From NCBI GenBank assembly GCA_963777045.1, contig CAVZPD010000021.1, positions 26,065-90,064 on the forward strand: a stretch of 64,000 nt of DNA, read 5' to 3'. The notes under the pieces were generated by a model. The model worked only from the letters and a program-made list of their open reading frames with translations. It had not been told where the DNA came from and made no database searches. The position numbers and the translations under genes were made by a program. The stretch comes from JAPSGM01 sp963777045. GTDB taxonomy: Bacteria; Chloroflexota; Limnocylindria; QHBO01. Positions 25,076 to 32,980 of this stretch are shown here, piece after piece (position 1 is the stretch's first letter; the number at the start of each line of letters is the position of its first letter).

Positions 25076-25093
25076 GGCCCGCCGAAGCGGGCC
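25076..25093 (-). terminator. Intrinsic terminator of the beta-helix gene
   Basis: GGCCCGC-CGAA-GCGGGCC: a perfect 7-bp GC stem. On the minus strand the loop is UUCG, an extra-stable tetraloop, and TTCCTCG follows. It lies 28 bases beyond the stop at 25121. Confidence 0.75.
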
Positions 25094-25120
25094 TCCCTGG
25101 AGCGTGAACCCGGTCTCAGC

Positions 25121-25654
25121 CTAGAGCGCGGCGCACTCGCCGATCTTCTGGCCGTAGACGACGTTCGGGGCGCCGCCGTCGAGCGGGTTGATCTGCGCGA
25201 CGGGCAGATTGCCGTGGCAGATCAGGTTGCCGCCGATGGTCTGCGGGATGACCGGCCCGCCGAAGCCCGACAGGTCGGAGCCCATCACCTCGGTCGAGTC
25301 GAAGAACGTGCCCGGCCCATCCGGGTTCGACCAGCTGCGGTTGTTGGTGATCACCGCGTTGCCGTCGATCGTGTTGCGGATCACGCCGAACCACCCGCCG
25401 CTCCAGCCGCTGATGACCAGGTTGCCGTGGATGACGTTGTCCTTGACGGGGAAGTTGCGGAAATCTTCGGCCGAGGTGCTCAGCACGCCTCCACCATGCG
25501 AGACCAGGTTGCCGCCAATGGTGACGGCGCCGACCTGCATCGCCAGCGGCTGGTTCGCGATGATGCTGCCGCCCACGGTGTCGGGTCCCAGCGTTCCTTC
25601 GGGTGCGTTCCAGCGGCCGTCTCCACCATTTGACATGCAAGTCAGCACTTGCAT
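25121..25654 (-). pseudogene. Right-handed beta-helix repeat protein, N-terminally truncated
   Basis: About 177 codons of repeats such as TVGGSIIANQPLAMQVGAVT, IGGNLVSHGGGV, NVIHGNLVISGWSGGWFGV and NTIDGNAVITNNRSW: short strands ending in GN with a 20-25 residue period, a right-handed beta-helix. Known relatives are exported, but there is no signal peptide: the frame enters from a possible ATG at 25654 or 25636, which lie inside the ArsR operator. The 5' part appears to have been replaced by the ArsR-VOC operon. Two Cys near the C-terminus (NLICHGN, GECAAL) remain. Confidence 0.6.
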
Positions 25655-25659
25655 ATCAT
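25630..25659 (+). promoter_or_regulatory. ArsR promoter with operator filling the -35/-10 spacer
   Basis: TTGACA (25630-25635), 18-base spacer, TATCAT (25654-25659), then six bases to GTG 25666. The spacer is the palindrome ATGCAAGTCAGCACTTGCAT (25635-25654): 8-bp perfect arms, 4-base centre. This is a textbook site for auto-repression by an ArsR dimer, and the transcript is leaderless. Confidence 0.8.
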
Positions 25660-25665
25660 GCGGCC

Positions 25666-25947
25666 GTGGGTGACCTCTACAAGGCGCTCGCGGACCAGAC
25701 GCGGCGCACGATCCTCGACGAGCTGACCGATCGCGACGGGCAGACCCTGTTCGAGATCTGCACGCGGCTGGCGATGAAGCACGGCATCGGCGCGTCCAGG
25801 CAGGCCATCTCGCAGCACCTCGAGGTGCTGGAAGAGGCTGGGCTCGTGAGCACGCGTCGGGACGGCCGCTACAAGTTCCACTACATCGACGCGTCGCCGC
25901 TCCGCGAGATCGGAGAGCGGTGGCCGCAGGCGGAAAGAGGCGGGTAG
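25666..25947 (+). CDS. ArsR-family transcriptional repressor (SdpR-like)
   Basis: A 93-residue winged helix: (V)GDLYKALADQTRRTILDEL, SRQAISQHLEVLEEAGLVST as recognition helix and RRDGRYKFHYID as the wing. It lacks the CxC metal motif, so it is a non-metal ArsR such as those paired with VOC, SRPBCC or transporter genes. GTG 25666 is fixed by the leaderless promoter. The downstream VOC gene starts two bases after its stop, one operon. Confidence 0.88.
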   Translation: MGDLYKALADQTRRTILDELTDRDGQTLFEICTRLAMKHGIGASRQAISQHLEVLEEAGLVSTRRDGRYKFHYIDASPLREIGERWPQAERGG

Positions 25948-25949
25948 GC

Positions 25950-26342
25950 ATGAGGATCTACATCACCAGCGTGTTCGTCGACGACCAGGCCAAGGCGCTG
26001 GAGTTCTACACCGATGTCCTCGGTTTCGTGAAGAAGAACGACATCCCCCTCGGCGGCCCCGCCCGCTGGCTCACGGTGGTGTCGCCCGACGACCAGGACG
26101 GCACGGAGCTTCTGTTGGAGCCCGACTCGCATCCTGCCGTCGGTCCCTACAAGACGGCGCTGGTCGCCGATGGCATTCCCGCGGCCTCCTTCGCGGTGAC
26201 CGACGTCGCCGCCGAGTTCGATCGGCTCCGTGCGAAGGGCGTCACCTTCGTGCAGCAGCCCACGACCGTGGGGCCAGTGACGACGGCCGTGTTCGACGAC
26301 ACACGCGGGAATCTGATCCAGATCGTGGCCCAGGGTGGCTAG
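25950..26342 (+). CDS. VOC-family protein in the ArsR operon
   Basis: A 130-residue VOC protein: ITSVFVDDQAKALEFYTDVL, GGPARWLTVVSPDDQDGTEL, then the second module FAVTDVAAEFDRLRAKGVTF and C-terminal FDDTRGNLIQIVAQ. Its position two bases after ArsR suggests its substrate is, or resembles, the ArsR ligand. Possible roles are resistance or detoxification by analogy with similar pairs; not provable here. Confidence 0.85.
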   Translation: MRIYITSVFVDDQAKALEFYTDVLGFVKKNDIPLGGPARWLTVVSPDDQDGTELLLEPDSHPAVGPYKTALVADGIPAASFAVTDVAAEFDRLRAKGVTFVQQPTTVGPVTTAVFDDTRGNLIQIVAQGG

Positions 26343-27119
26343 GGCCGTTCAGCGCCCAGGCTGTCGCGGCGACAGCTCGTCGAACAGTTGCAGGCGGCGA
26401 TTCGAGCGCCGTCGTCGAGGTCCGTCGCGGCTGCCAGGTGGCCAGGCGGCCTGTGCCCTGCTGACGCACTCCAGATGACGATGACGCCGGTGCGGTTGGA
26501 ACGCTGTCGTTGCATCGAGACCGGGCGGCTGACCCTGCGCCTCCGGGACGAGGGAGGTCGCCCGGTATGCCGCGGCGCTGGCAGCGAGCAGGACCAGACT
26601 GTCGTCCCACGGATGCGCTGAGACGGCGAGGACGCCGGCGGAGCCGACAAGCGAGAGTCGGCACGGTAGAGCTCGCGACTGTCGTCGGCTGAAGGAGACG
26701 AAATCGGCTGGACGCGGCGCAGGTAGTCGGCGTGCGCCTGGACGAACCCGATGTCGCCTACGATCTCCCTCGGCGCTTCCATCGGGCGCGGGTATGGCCA
26801 GCTGCACGGCGCGACTCCGGGCTGCGGCGCCGCAACCGTCCGCCCGCGTTTCCATGCAACGCTCGGCCCTGGAACGATGGCGTCTCATCGCGTACTCGAG
26901 AGACCGCGGTATGCGCATGGACCACACCCCAGCATGTCGACGGCGCGATGGCGCTACCGGCGCGTGACGTCGGGCGAACGTGACTCGATGCAGCTCGGCG
27001 GCGCGCTCGACCCGACCCCGCTGGCATCGCTGCTGGCAGCTGAATGCAGCGCCCGCCAGGTTGCGGACTGAACTGCGAGCCCCGCAGTCCGATCGCCGAC
27101 AGGCTTCACGCTGGGCGGC
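26343..27119. other. Degenerate gene-poor stretch
   Basis: About 780 bases with no frame that reads like a protein. Frames on both strands are short, Arg/Ser/Pro-rich and change composition abruptly, as in antisense or decayed DNA. Fragments such as IVGDIGFVQAHADYLRRVQP on the minus strand may be leftovers of a gene but match nothing I recognise. No repeat, RNA gene or promoter was seen. Confidence 0.5.
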
Positions 27120-27540
27120 AATTGGTGCCGATCCGCGGGCCTGCGCGAGCGGCCCTCGGACATCGTTGCCCGTTAGGAAGCCGAGGGGCTGCTCGCGCGG
27201 CTGGCGCGATCACTGGCAGCGCACGGTTCGGTATTGGGTTGTGGTAGCGCGCGACCGATCCTGCGACACCGATCGGATTCTGCGGATGAAGTCGATCCCT
27301 TCACGAGCGCCATGTGCTCAACCTCTTCTACCGGCTCGATCCATCGGCGTGGGGCAACGGCGTGGCGAGCGAAGCCGCTACCGCCGTGGTGGCGTGGGCG
27401 CGCAGGTCGCATCCGGGTATCGCGATCGGCGCCCGCGTGCGGCCGGCAAGCAGCCTCCTCATCGCGTGGCCGTACGAGTCGGATGCGACGGAGCCCGGAG
27501 CTCGACACGAACGGCGTGGAGGCTCGACCGGTCAGCCGCG
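27120..27540 (+). pseudogene. Broken GNAT (RimJ/RimL-type) acetyltransferase
   Basis: Pieces of one GNAT enzyme appear in order but in different frames: EAEGLLAR (from 27177), WRDHWQRTVRYWVVVARDRS (about 27200-27260), LNLFYRLDPSAWGNGVASEA then ATAVVAWAR (from 27317) and RRSPELDTNGVEARP near 27500. The third piece holds the acetyl-CoA loop region. At least three frame changes and a stop before EAEGLL make it inactive. Confidence 0.7.
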
Positions 27541-27673
27541 AACGGGTCCACCTGAGCGCGCGCGATCCGGGCAAAAGCAGTGGGTCGAACTTGATACTGG
27601 CGCAAGTGTCCGTGCTGCCCATCGGGCGAGGCGAAGAACAGGAAGAGGCGCTCCCTGGTCCATAATGGTCGGA

Positions 27674-28360
27674 CTATGCCTTGGCCTCGGCGGAGAGGTC
27701 CCTGTCCTGCATCTCCCACGCGTGGTCGAGGTTGTGGAAAGCGGTATGCCGGATGAGGAACGGCAGGTTCCAGTTCCGCATGCGCTTGGTGGTCTCGCCG
27801 GCGTTGTAGGCGCGGATCGCCGCCACGTACCGCTCCCGGTACTCGCGCAGCCCATCCCCGCTGCGCGGCGCCCCTTCGTCCGGCACCTGGATGCCAACCC
27901 GCTTGGCGAAGTCCAGGCTCTCGACGCGGATGACGTGGCCGATGATCTCGTCGCGCTCACGCCCTCCGCCGCGCGGCCCCTTGCGCAGCTCCGGCGAGAC
28001 CCGGCTGGCAACGTCATCGAAGAACGCCCAGCAGGCCTGCAGCAGGGTGAGCGCTCGTTCCAGCTCCGCGTCGCCAATGGGCTCCTGCTCGGCTGCTGCC
28101 GGCGCGAACGAGATGCCCCAGAAGTCGGTCGAAGGGGTCCCGACCTTGTCCTCCACGACCTCGAGCGGGCCGGCGGCGGCGAACTCGTTCGCCTGGCCGG
28201 CAAGGGCGGCGACCGGCGCGTAGCGTTCCCGGTACGCCTCCAGCGTCTCCAGCGCCTCCTCGACGGTCTTCGCGCCGCGGCTCCATCCCGGCCAGTCCAG
28301 GCTGAGGGCAACGGCGCGCTTGCCCTTTGGTCCGCGGTCGATCACGGTGCGCACTGCCAT
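27674..28360 (-). CDS. HicB-like N-terminus plus DinB-like domain protein
   Basis: A 228-residue protein. Residues 1-55 resemble a HicB-like fold (AVALSLDWPGWSRGAKTVEE ALETLEAYRERY). The rest is helical and DinB/DUF664-like: ELERALTLLQACWAFFDDVA, RDEIIGHVIRVESLDFAKR, and a His-rich end LIRHTAFHNLDHAWEMQDRD, where H207, H211 and H215 could bind a divalent metal. Function unknown; DinB-fold enzymes are often thiol-dependent transferases. CAGAAT six bases before ATG 28360 suggests a leaderless mRNA. A frameshifted paralogue lies at 40713. Confidence 0.75.
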   Translation of the reverse strand: MAVRTVIDRGPKGKRAVALSLDWPGWSRGAKTVEEALETLEAYRERYAPVAALAGQANEFAAAGPLEVVEDKVGTPSTDFWGISFAPAAAEQEPIGDAELERALTLLQACWAFFDDVASRVSPELRKGPRGGGRERDEIIGHVIRVESLDFAKRVGIQVPDEGAPRSGDGLREYRERYVAAIRAYNAGETTKRMRNWNLPFLIRHTAFHNLDHAWEMQDRDLSAEAKA

Positions 28361-28366
28361 GCCGTC

Positions 28367-28395
28367 ATTCTGGCACCGATCGTCCGCTCTAGAAT
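28367..28395. promoter_or_regulatory. Face-to-face leaderless promoters
   Basis: In the 41-base gap between divergent starts, the minus strand has CAGAAT (28367-28372) six bases before ATG 28360 and the plus strand has TAGAAT (28390-28395) six bases before ATG 28402. The two promoters must overlap beyond their -10 boxes, so polymerase binding should be mutually exclusive. Confidence 0.5.
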
Positions 28396-28401
28396 CGGCC
28401 G

Positions 28402-29739
28402 ATGCTCCTTCCCGAGACCAAACGCGCGCTGCTCCATCGGCTGGCTGTCGCTCAGCGCGAGGGGCGCGCGCCGTCCATGGCTGGAGCCGTGGTGCGCGGT
28501 GGGGAGCGGGCCTGGTCGCATGCCATCGAGACCACCACCGACACGCAGTTCCGCATCGGCTCGCTGACCAAGACCTTCGTGGCCGTGCTGGTCATGCGCC
28601 TGCGCGATGAGGGGCAGCTGGCGCTGGACGACCCGCTCGAAAGGCACCTGCCCGATGCGCCGGTCACCGGCGTCTCCATCGCCCAGCTGCTGACCCATAC
28701 CGCGGGGCTGGCAAGCGAAACGCCCGAGCCCTGGTGGGAGAGGACGCCGGGGGAGCTGCGGCCAGACCTGGCGGACATCGTGGATCCCGTACTCAAGCAT
28801 CGGCCCGGTTGGCGTTTCCACTACTCGAACCCCGGCTTCGGGCTGCTGGGCGGCCTCGTCGAGGAGCTGCGCGGCGCACCCTGGGCGGAGGTGCTGCAGC
28901 GCGAGGTCCTCGACCCGCTGGAGATGGCACGCACCTCGTTCCTGCCCCAGGAGCCACATGCCCGCGGCTTTGCGGTCCATCCCTGGGCCGACGCCGCCAT
29001 GCCCGAGGTCGTGCACGAGGTTGGCCGCATGGCCCCGGCCGGGCAGCTGTGGTCGACGGTCGAGGACCTGTGCCGGTTCGCCAACCTGCTTGCCGCCGGA
29101 GCCGATGAGGTCCTCTCAGCCGATACCGTCGCCGAGATGCGCGAACCGCGCTCGGCACCCGAGAGCGACGGCTGGGAGTCGAGCTATGGTCTGGGAATGC
29201 AGCTGCTTCGGACCCCGAAGCGCATGCTGGCCGGGCACACCGGCTCGATGCCCGGATTCCTGTGCGCGCTGTGGGTCAGCGTGGACGACGACGCTGCCGC
29301 GGTGGTCCTGGCCAACACGACTTCGGGCGTGGCGGTGGGCGGAGTGGCGGCCGACCTGGTGGACATCGTGGCTGACCGCGAGCCGCGCATTCCCGAACCA
29401 TGGCATCCGCTCGCCGAGCTCGAGGAGTCGCTCCTCGGGCTGGTCGGCCCGTGGTTCTGGGGACCGTCCGGCTTCTCTCTCAAGCTCGAGGCAGATCGCC
29501 ACTTCAGGCTCTCCGCCCTGTCCGGCAAGAGCAGCCGCGACGCGCGCTTCCGTCCCGCGGACCACGGCACCTGGATCGGGCTCAACGGCTACTTCGCCGG
29601 CGAGACGCTGCGGCCGGTGCGTGACGACGAAGGCCGCGTCACCCACCTGGACATCGGCTCGTTCGTCTTCACCCGTGAGCCGTACGGCCCCGATGCGCCG
29701 ATTCCCGGCGGCGTCGACCCCGATGGCTGGGGCGCCTGA
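28402..29739 (+). CDS. Serine hydrolase of the beta-lactamase / penicillin-binding class C family
   Basis: A 445-residue protein with the three motifs of class C serine hydrolases: S54-L-T-K57 (RIGSLTKTFVA), Y140-S-N142 (RFHYSNPGFG) and HTG (AGHTGSMPGF, about residue 277). The C-terminal 110 residues form an extra beta-barrel domain. No signal peptide is visible, so it is probably cytoplasmic, as are many esterase or D-aminopeptidase-like members; true beta-lactamase activity is unlikely. Leaderless promoter TAGAAT. Confidence 0.85.
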   Translation: MLLPETKRALLHRLAVAQREGRAPSMAGAVVRGGERAWSHAIETTTDTQFRIGSLTKTFVAVLVMRLRDEGQLALDDPLERHLPDAPVTGVSIAQLLTHTAGLASETPEPWWERTPGELRPDLADIVDPVLKHRPGWRFHYSNPGFGLLGGLVEELRGAPWAEVLQREVLDPLEMARTSFLPQEPHARGFAVHPWADAAMPEVVHEVGRMAPAGQLWSTVEDLCRFANLLAAGADEVLSADTVAEMREPRSAPESDGWESSYGLGMQLLRTPKRMLAGHTGSMPGFLCALWVSVDDDAAAVVLANTTSGVAVGGVAADLVDIVADREPRIPEPWHPLAELEESLLGLVGPWFWGPSGFSLKLEADRHFRLSALSGKSSRDARFRPADHGTWIGLNGYFAGETLRPVRDDEGRVTHLDIGSFVFTREPYGPDAPIPGGVDPDGWGA

Positions 29740-29900
29740 CTCAGCTCTTTCGGCTGGATGCCTGGTCGTCTACCCCGTTGAAGAAGTAGTACGGGTGATG
29801 CCCGATACAGCTCGACGATGGTGAGCCTGTCGCCGTCGGCGACCCGGTGGCGGGGCAGACGGATGCAAATGGTCGGCACGGGCCGGACGTACGCGGGGCC

Positions 29901-30092
29901 GTTGCGGTAGGCGCAACGAACGTCGCGGGACGAGCCGGTGTGCGCACTTCCTGCGCGATTCGTTGCGGTAGACGCAACGAAAGCCACGGAAACGACGCCT
30001 CGCGCGGGATTCGTTGTACTGGGCGCATCGAAAGCCGCCGGGGCACGCCGACGGCGCTCCTTCCTGCGCGGTTCGTTGCACGCGGCGCAACG
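29901..30092. repeat. Array of four hairpin repeats
   Basis: Four related inverted repeats: GTTGCGGTAGGCGCAAC (29901-29917), TTCGTTGCG-gtaga-CGCAACGAA (29959-29981, perfect 9-bp stem), TTCGTTGT...CGCATCGAA (30010-30032, imperfect) and TTCGTTGC...GCGCAACG (30072-30092). Steps are about 61, 51 and 62 bases, and flanks are also similar (TTCCTGCGCG before units 2 and 4; GAAACGACG after units 2 and 4). The surrounding 29740-30232 region has no credible gene. Confidence 0.75.
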
Positions 30093-30232
30093 CCAGACAC
30101 CGAAACGACGAACCTGGGGGTCAACCCAGGGGGGGCAGCTCCACGTATTCGCACGTCGGCGGAAGTGCAGTTTGCAAACGCGACGTGGCTATGATCCAGG
30201 CGCCCGCAAACGCACGGCACGAAGGAGGCAGC

Positions 30233-30574
30233 ATGGCGACCTCGCTCAGCCGCCGAGCTCGATGGGCACGGCGCCGGCAGCGTCGCATGCAGCGGGCGAA
30301 CAACGACCTGACCGATGCGCAGTGGGCTGACCTCACCGCCGCCTGGGGCGGATGCGCCTACTGCGGGATGGCCGCGGTGCCGCTCCAGCGCGACTGCGTC
30401 CTGCCGCTCTCGATGGGCGGTCGCTACACGCTCGACAACGTGGTACCGGCCTGCCGATCCTGCAACGCCAGCAAGTCGAACGGCGAGGTGACGCGCTGGC
30501 TGCGCCGCAAGCATCTCGATGAGCGGCGATTCCTGCTGCGCCACCTGGAGATCGTCGGTAGCGTCGGCTCCTGA
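30233..30574 (+). CDS. HNH-like zinc-finger nuclease fold protein
   Basis: A 113-residue basic protein. Zinc is probably held by CAYC (GGCAYCGMAA) and CRSC (VPACRSCNASKSN). Between them CVLPLSMGGRYTLDN corresponds to the HNH beta-beta-alpha core, but the usual DH (general-base His) reads DC here. GAAGGAGG before ATG 30233 is a strong ribosome site. N-terminus is very Arg-rich, consistent with nucleic-acid binding. Could be an active variant or a DNA-binding relic; stand-alone, no modification or phage genes nearby. Confidence 0.75.
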   Translation: MATSLSRRARWARRRQRRMQRANNDLTDAQWADLTAAWGGCAYCGMAAVPLQRDCVLPLSMGGRYTLDNVVPACRSCNASKSNGEVTRWLRRKHLDERRFLLRHLEIVGSVGS

Positions 30575-30609
30575 CGCCATGGCGTCGCGCAGCCCGCCGC
30601 GCCGGGTCG

Positions 30610-31554
30610 TCAGCCGGCGAGGCGCGCCATGATCGGCTCGAAGGCGGGGAGCTGCGTGGCGTCGAGCGTGATGTAGCTGATCCCCAGCCGCTCGCGCCGG
30701 GCGCGGAGCGTGTCGACCATCTCGTCGATGTCGCCCACCAGGTAGTGCGGACTCCTGGGCATCTCCTCCTCGCTGACGCCGCGCGCCCGCTGCGGGGGAG
30801 GATCGGTGCGCGTGTGGAACGTCGGGTCGGTCTCCCAGATGGCGATGCTGATCTCCAGCTGCGCCCAGCGGTCGCCCGCGGCCTCGCGAATCCAGCCGAC
30901 CTTGCGCTCCACGGCGGCCTCGGTGATGTCCTCGAGATCCAGGCCGCCGTCAGGCTTCGACCGCGGATCGATCCCGATGATGTTCGCCTCCCGAGCGGCG
31001 AACGCCAGCAGCTTCGGTCCGCCACCTCCCACCAGGAAGGGTGGATGTGGCCGCTGGACCGAGGTCGGCAGGTTCGCCTGGTGGATGTCGGGGTAGGCGT
31101 CATCGGCCCGGTGGTCGATTCGTCCCTCGCTCAACGCCTGGCGGAGCATCGCCAGCGAGGCGCGCATGCGGCGCATGCGCGCGCCGGGTGGATCGAAGGG
31201 CAGTCCCGCGGACTCCAGTTCCGGCCGGTTCCAGCCGGCACCCAGGCCGATCTCGAGCCGTCCATCGGTCATGGCGTCCGCCGTCGCCAGCTCCTGCGCC
31301 AGGACGGTCGGATGCCGCAGCTCGTTGTTGAGGACCAGCGTGCCGATGCGCAGGCTCGTCGCCTGCGCGGCTGCCACCAGGCGCGAGAGTGCGCCCCAGG
31401 CGCCCAGGTGATCGAAGGCCAGCAGGACCGATGCGCCCGCCGCCTCCGCGCGCCGGGCGATCTCGAGCACCTCGTCACGCGAGCCCACCGTTCCCGGGAT
31501 GGCGACGCCGAAGCGGAACGGTCGCTGTTCCGGCGGCGTGGTGGCTGGGCTCAC
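30610..31554 (-). CDS. LLM-class F420-dependent oxidoreductase
   Basis: A 314-residue luciferase-like barrel: FRFGVAIPGTVGSRDEVLEI, RRAEAAGASVLLAFDHLGAW, SLRIGTLVLNNELRHPTVLA, ATADAMTDGRLEIGLGAGWN and RPHPPFLVGGGGPKLLAFAA. The N/E pair in LVLNNELRHP and the GAGWNRPELE loop are typical of the F420 group. GTG 31554 is chosen because GGAGGA is nine bases upstream and homology begins there. Not closely related to the enzyme at 19759. Confidence 0.85.
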   Translation of the reverse strand: MSPATTPPEQRPFRFGVAIPGTVGSRDEVLEIARRAEAAGASVLLAFDHLGAWGALSRLVAAAQATSLRIGTLVLNNELRHPTVLAQELATADAMTDGRLEIGLGAGWNRPELESAGLPFDPPGARMRRMRASLAMLRQALSEGRIDHRADDAYPDIHQANLPTSVQRPHPPFLVGGGGPKLLAFAAREANIIGIDPRSKPDGGLDLEDITEAAVERKVGWIREAAGDRWAQLEISIAIWETDPTFHTRTDPPPQRARGVSEEEMPRSPHYLVGDIDEMVDTLRARRERLGISYITLDATQLPAFEPIMARLAG

Positions 31555-31621
31555 GCGGAACAGTCCTCCGGACGGCCGCCGACGGCCGGAGGCCTGGTTC
31601 GGCCACTGGGTGATGGGGTGG

Positions 31622-32848
31622 TCAATCGCCCGCCCTGCCGCGCAGGAGGACAGTCTGCTGGTCGTTGGCGGAACCGCTCCTGGCGATGACGAGCAGCAGC
31701 CCATCCAGCTCTGCAATGTGGCCGGTGACGGAGTCGACGGAGGGTATGGTCTCCCGCGTCCAGGTGAGGCCGTCCGCGCTGAGCCAGATCCCGCCGCCGG
31801 CGTCCGCCGCCGTGAGCACCACCGAATCACCGGCGTGCGCGAGACCCACGCAATCGCCATCGGGGGACGAGGTCGCACCCGCGGCCGTCCACGACGATCC
31901 ATCCTCTGTCGTCCAGGCTCCGAGATCACCGCTGTCGGTCGTGCCGGCAACGGCGAACCCTCCGTCCGGGATGGTCGCCACGCCACAGGCGATGGAGAGG
32001 CCGTCCGGGGGCGCTACCTCTTGCCACGTGACTGCGTCGCCAGAGCGCCAGGCGACAGGGTGACTGGGCCACTCGTCCTGTGGCGCGTCCGTGGCCCGTG
32101 CCGACCCGCCGACGGCGAGAACCGAGCGGGCACCCACCGCCACGTGCAGGGCCGGGATCGTCTCCTCCGAGGTGGACTGCACCGCGCTCTGCTGCCAGCT
32201 TGTCCCGGCGGTCCAGGTCCAGAGACTGTAGCCCGCGGCGATCAGCCCGGTTGCATGGGCGGCCACGAGCGTGCGGTCGAGCGTCGCCAGGTCGGTGACC
32301 GTGCCGTACTGGTAGAACTCGTTGTCCGACTCGATGAACTCCCACGAGGCGCCGTTAGTGGATCGCCACCCGACGGGACGGTAGAAGTCGTTCGGGCCCC
32401 AGAACGTCCCGATCGAGAAGAGCGTGTCGCCCAGTGCCGTCATGGAACCCATCGACGTGCCGTCGTAGAGATCGGGGCCGAAGTCGTTCACCAGCTCTTC
32501 GATGAAGGCGGGATCCGGAACGGGATGCCGCTCCCAGGCGACGCCATCGGTTGATGTCCATGAGGCGAGGCCGTCCTGGTCCCTGCCCACGGCCACGAAG
32601 CTTCCGGAATGGGTGGTGAGGCCCTGGATCTCACCGGGGAAGGGCTCGGCCGACCAGGAGAGGCTCGACGTGGAACCCGGGGTTGAGGACGGAACGGGAC
32701 TCGGTTGCGACGCCGATGCGGTGGCAACCGGCTCAGTCGGCGTCGCGCCCTGAGAGGGGCTGGTGGGCGGCGTCGCGCTCGCACTGCACGCGGCCACGAT
32801 GAGGGCCACAGTGAAGGTGGCTGCCGAGTTCCGCGTGCGCAACAGCAT
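31622..32848 (-). CDS. Lipoprotein with BNR/kelch-like beta-propeller
   Basis: A 408-residue exported lipoprotein: lipobox IVAAC, a Ser/Pro/Thr linker of about 45 residues, then repeats with the pattern AWRSGDAVTWQEVAP, AWTTEDGSSWTAAG and IWLSADGLTWTRETI, i.e. W-x-S-x-D-G-x-x-W Asp-box strands typical of sialidase-like propellers. No catalytic residues recognised; likely binds an outer ligand. ATG 32848 follows a TACAAT -10 by six bases. Similar Asp-box lipoproteins are often numerous in Chloroflexota. Confidence 0.82.
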   Translation of the reverse strand: MLLRTRNSAATFTVALIVAACSASATPPTSPSQGATPTEPVATASASQPSPVPSSTPGSTSSLSWSAEPFPGEIQGLTTHSGSFVAVGRDQDGLASWTSTDGVAWERHPVPDPAFIEELVNDFGPDLYDGTSMGSMTALGDTLFSIGTFWGPNDFYRPVGWRSTNGASWEFIESDNEFYQYGTVTDLATLDRTLVAAHATGLIAAGYSLWTWTAGTSWQQSAVQSTSEETIPALHVAVGARSVLAVGGSARATDAPQDEWPSHPVAWRSGDAVTWQEVAPPDGLSIACGVATIPDGGFAVAGTTDSGDLGAWTTEDGSSWTAAGATSSPDGDCVGLAHAGDSVVLTAADAGGGIWLSADGLTWTRETIPSVDSVTGHIAELDGLLLVIARSGSANDQQTVLLRGRAGD

Positions 32849-32854
32849 GCGCCG

Positions 32855-32860
32855 ATTGTA
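32855..32860 (-). promoter_or_regulatory. -10 element TACAAT, leaderless promoter
   Basis: On the minus strand TACAAT ends six bases before ATG 32848; no ribosome site. One of the clearest members of the leaderless group. Confidence 0.5.
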
Positions 32861-32980
32861 CGAGCCGCCGCGCGTTCGACCCTCCCCAGGATGGACGATG
32901 CACCATGGGAAGATCGGTGCAAGCGTGGGCGCAGCCACGCCTTCGAGAGGCTATCGCTGCGTCGACGATGTCGACGACGG

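Noticed and set aside
29901..30092. Integron attC array or CRISPR
   Set aside because: Core sites do not fit GTTRRRY/RYYYAAC, spacing is irregular, and repeats are too divergent for CRISPR; no integrase or cas gene is present.
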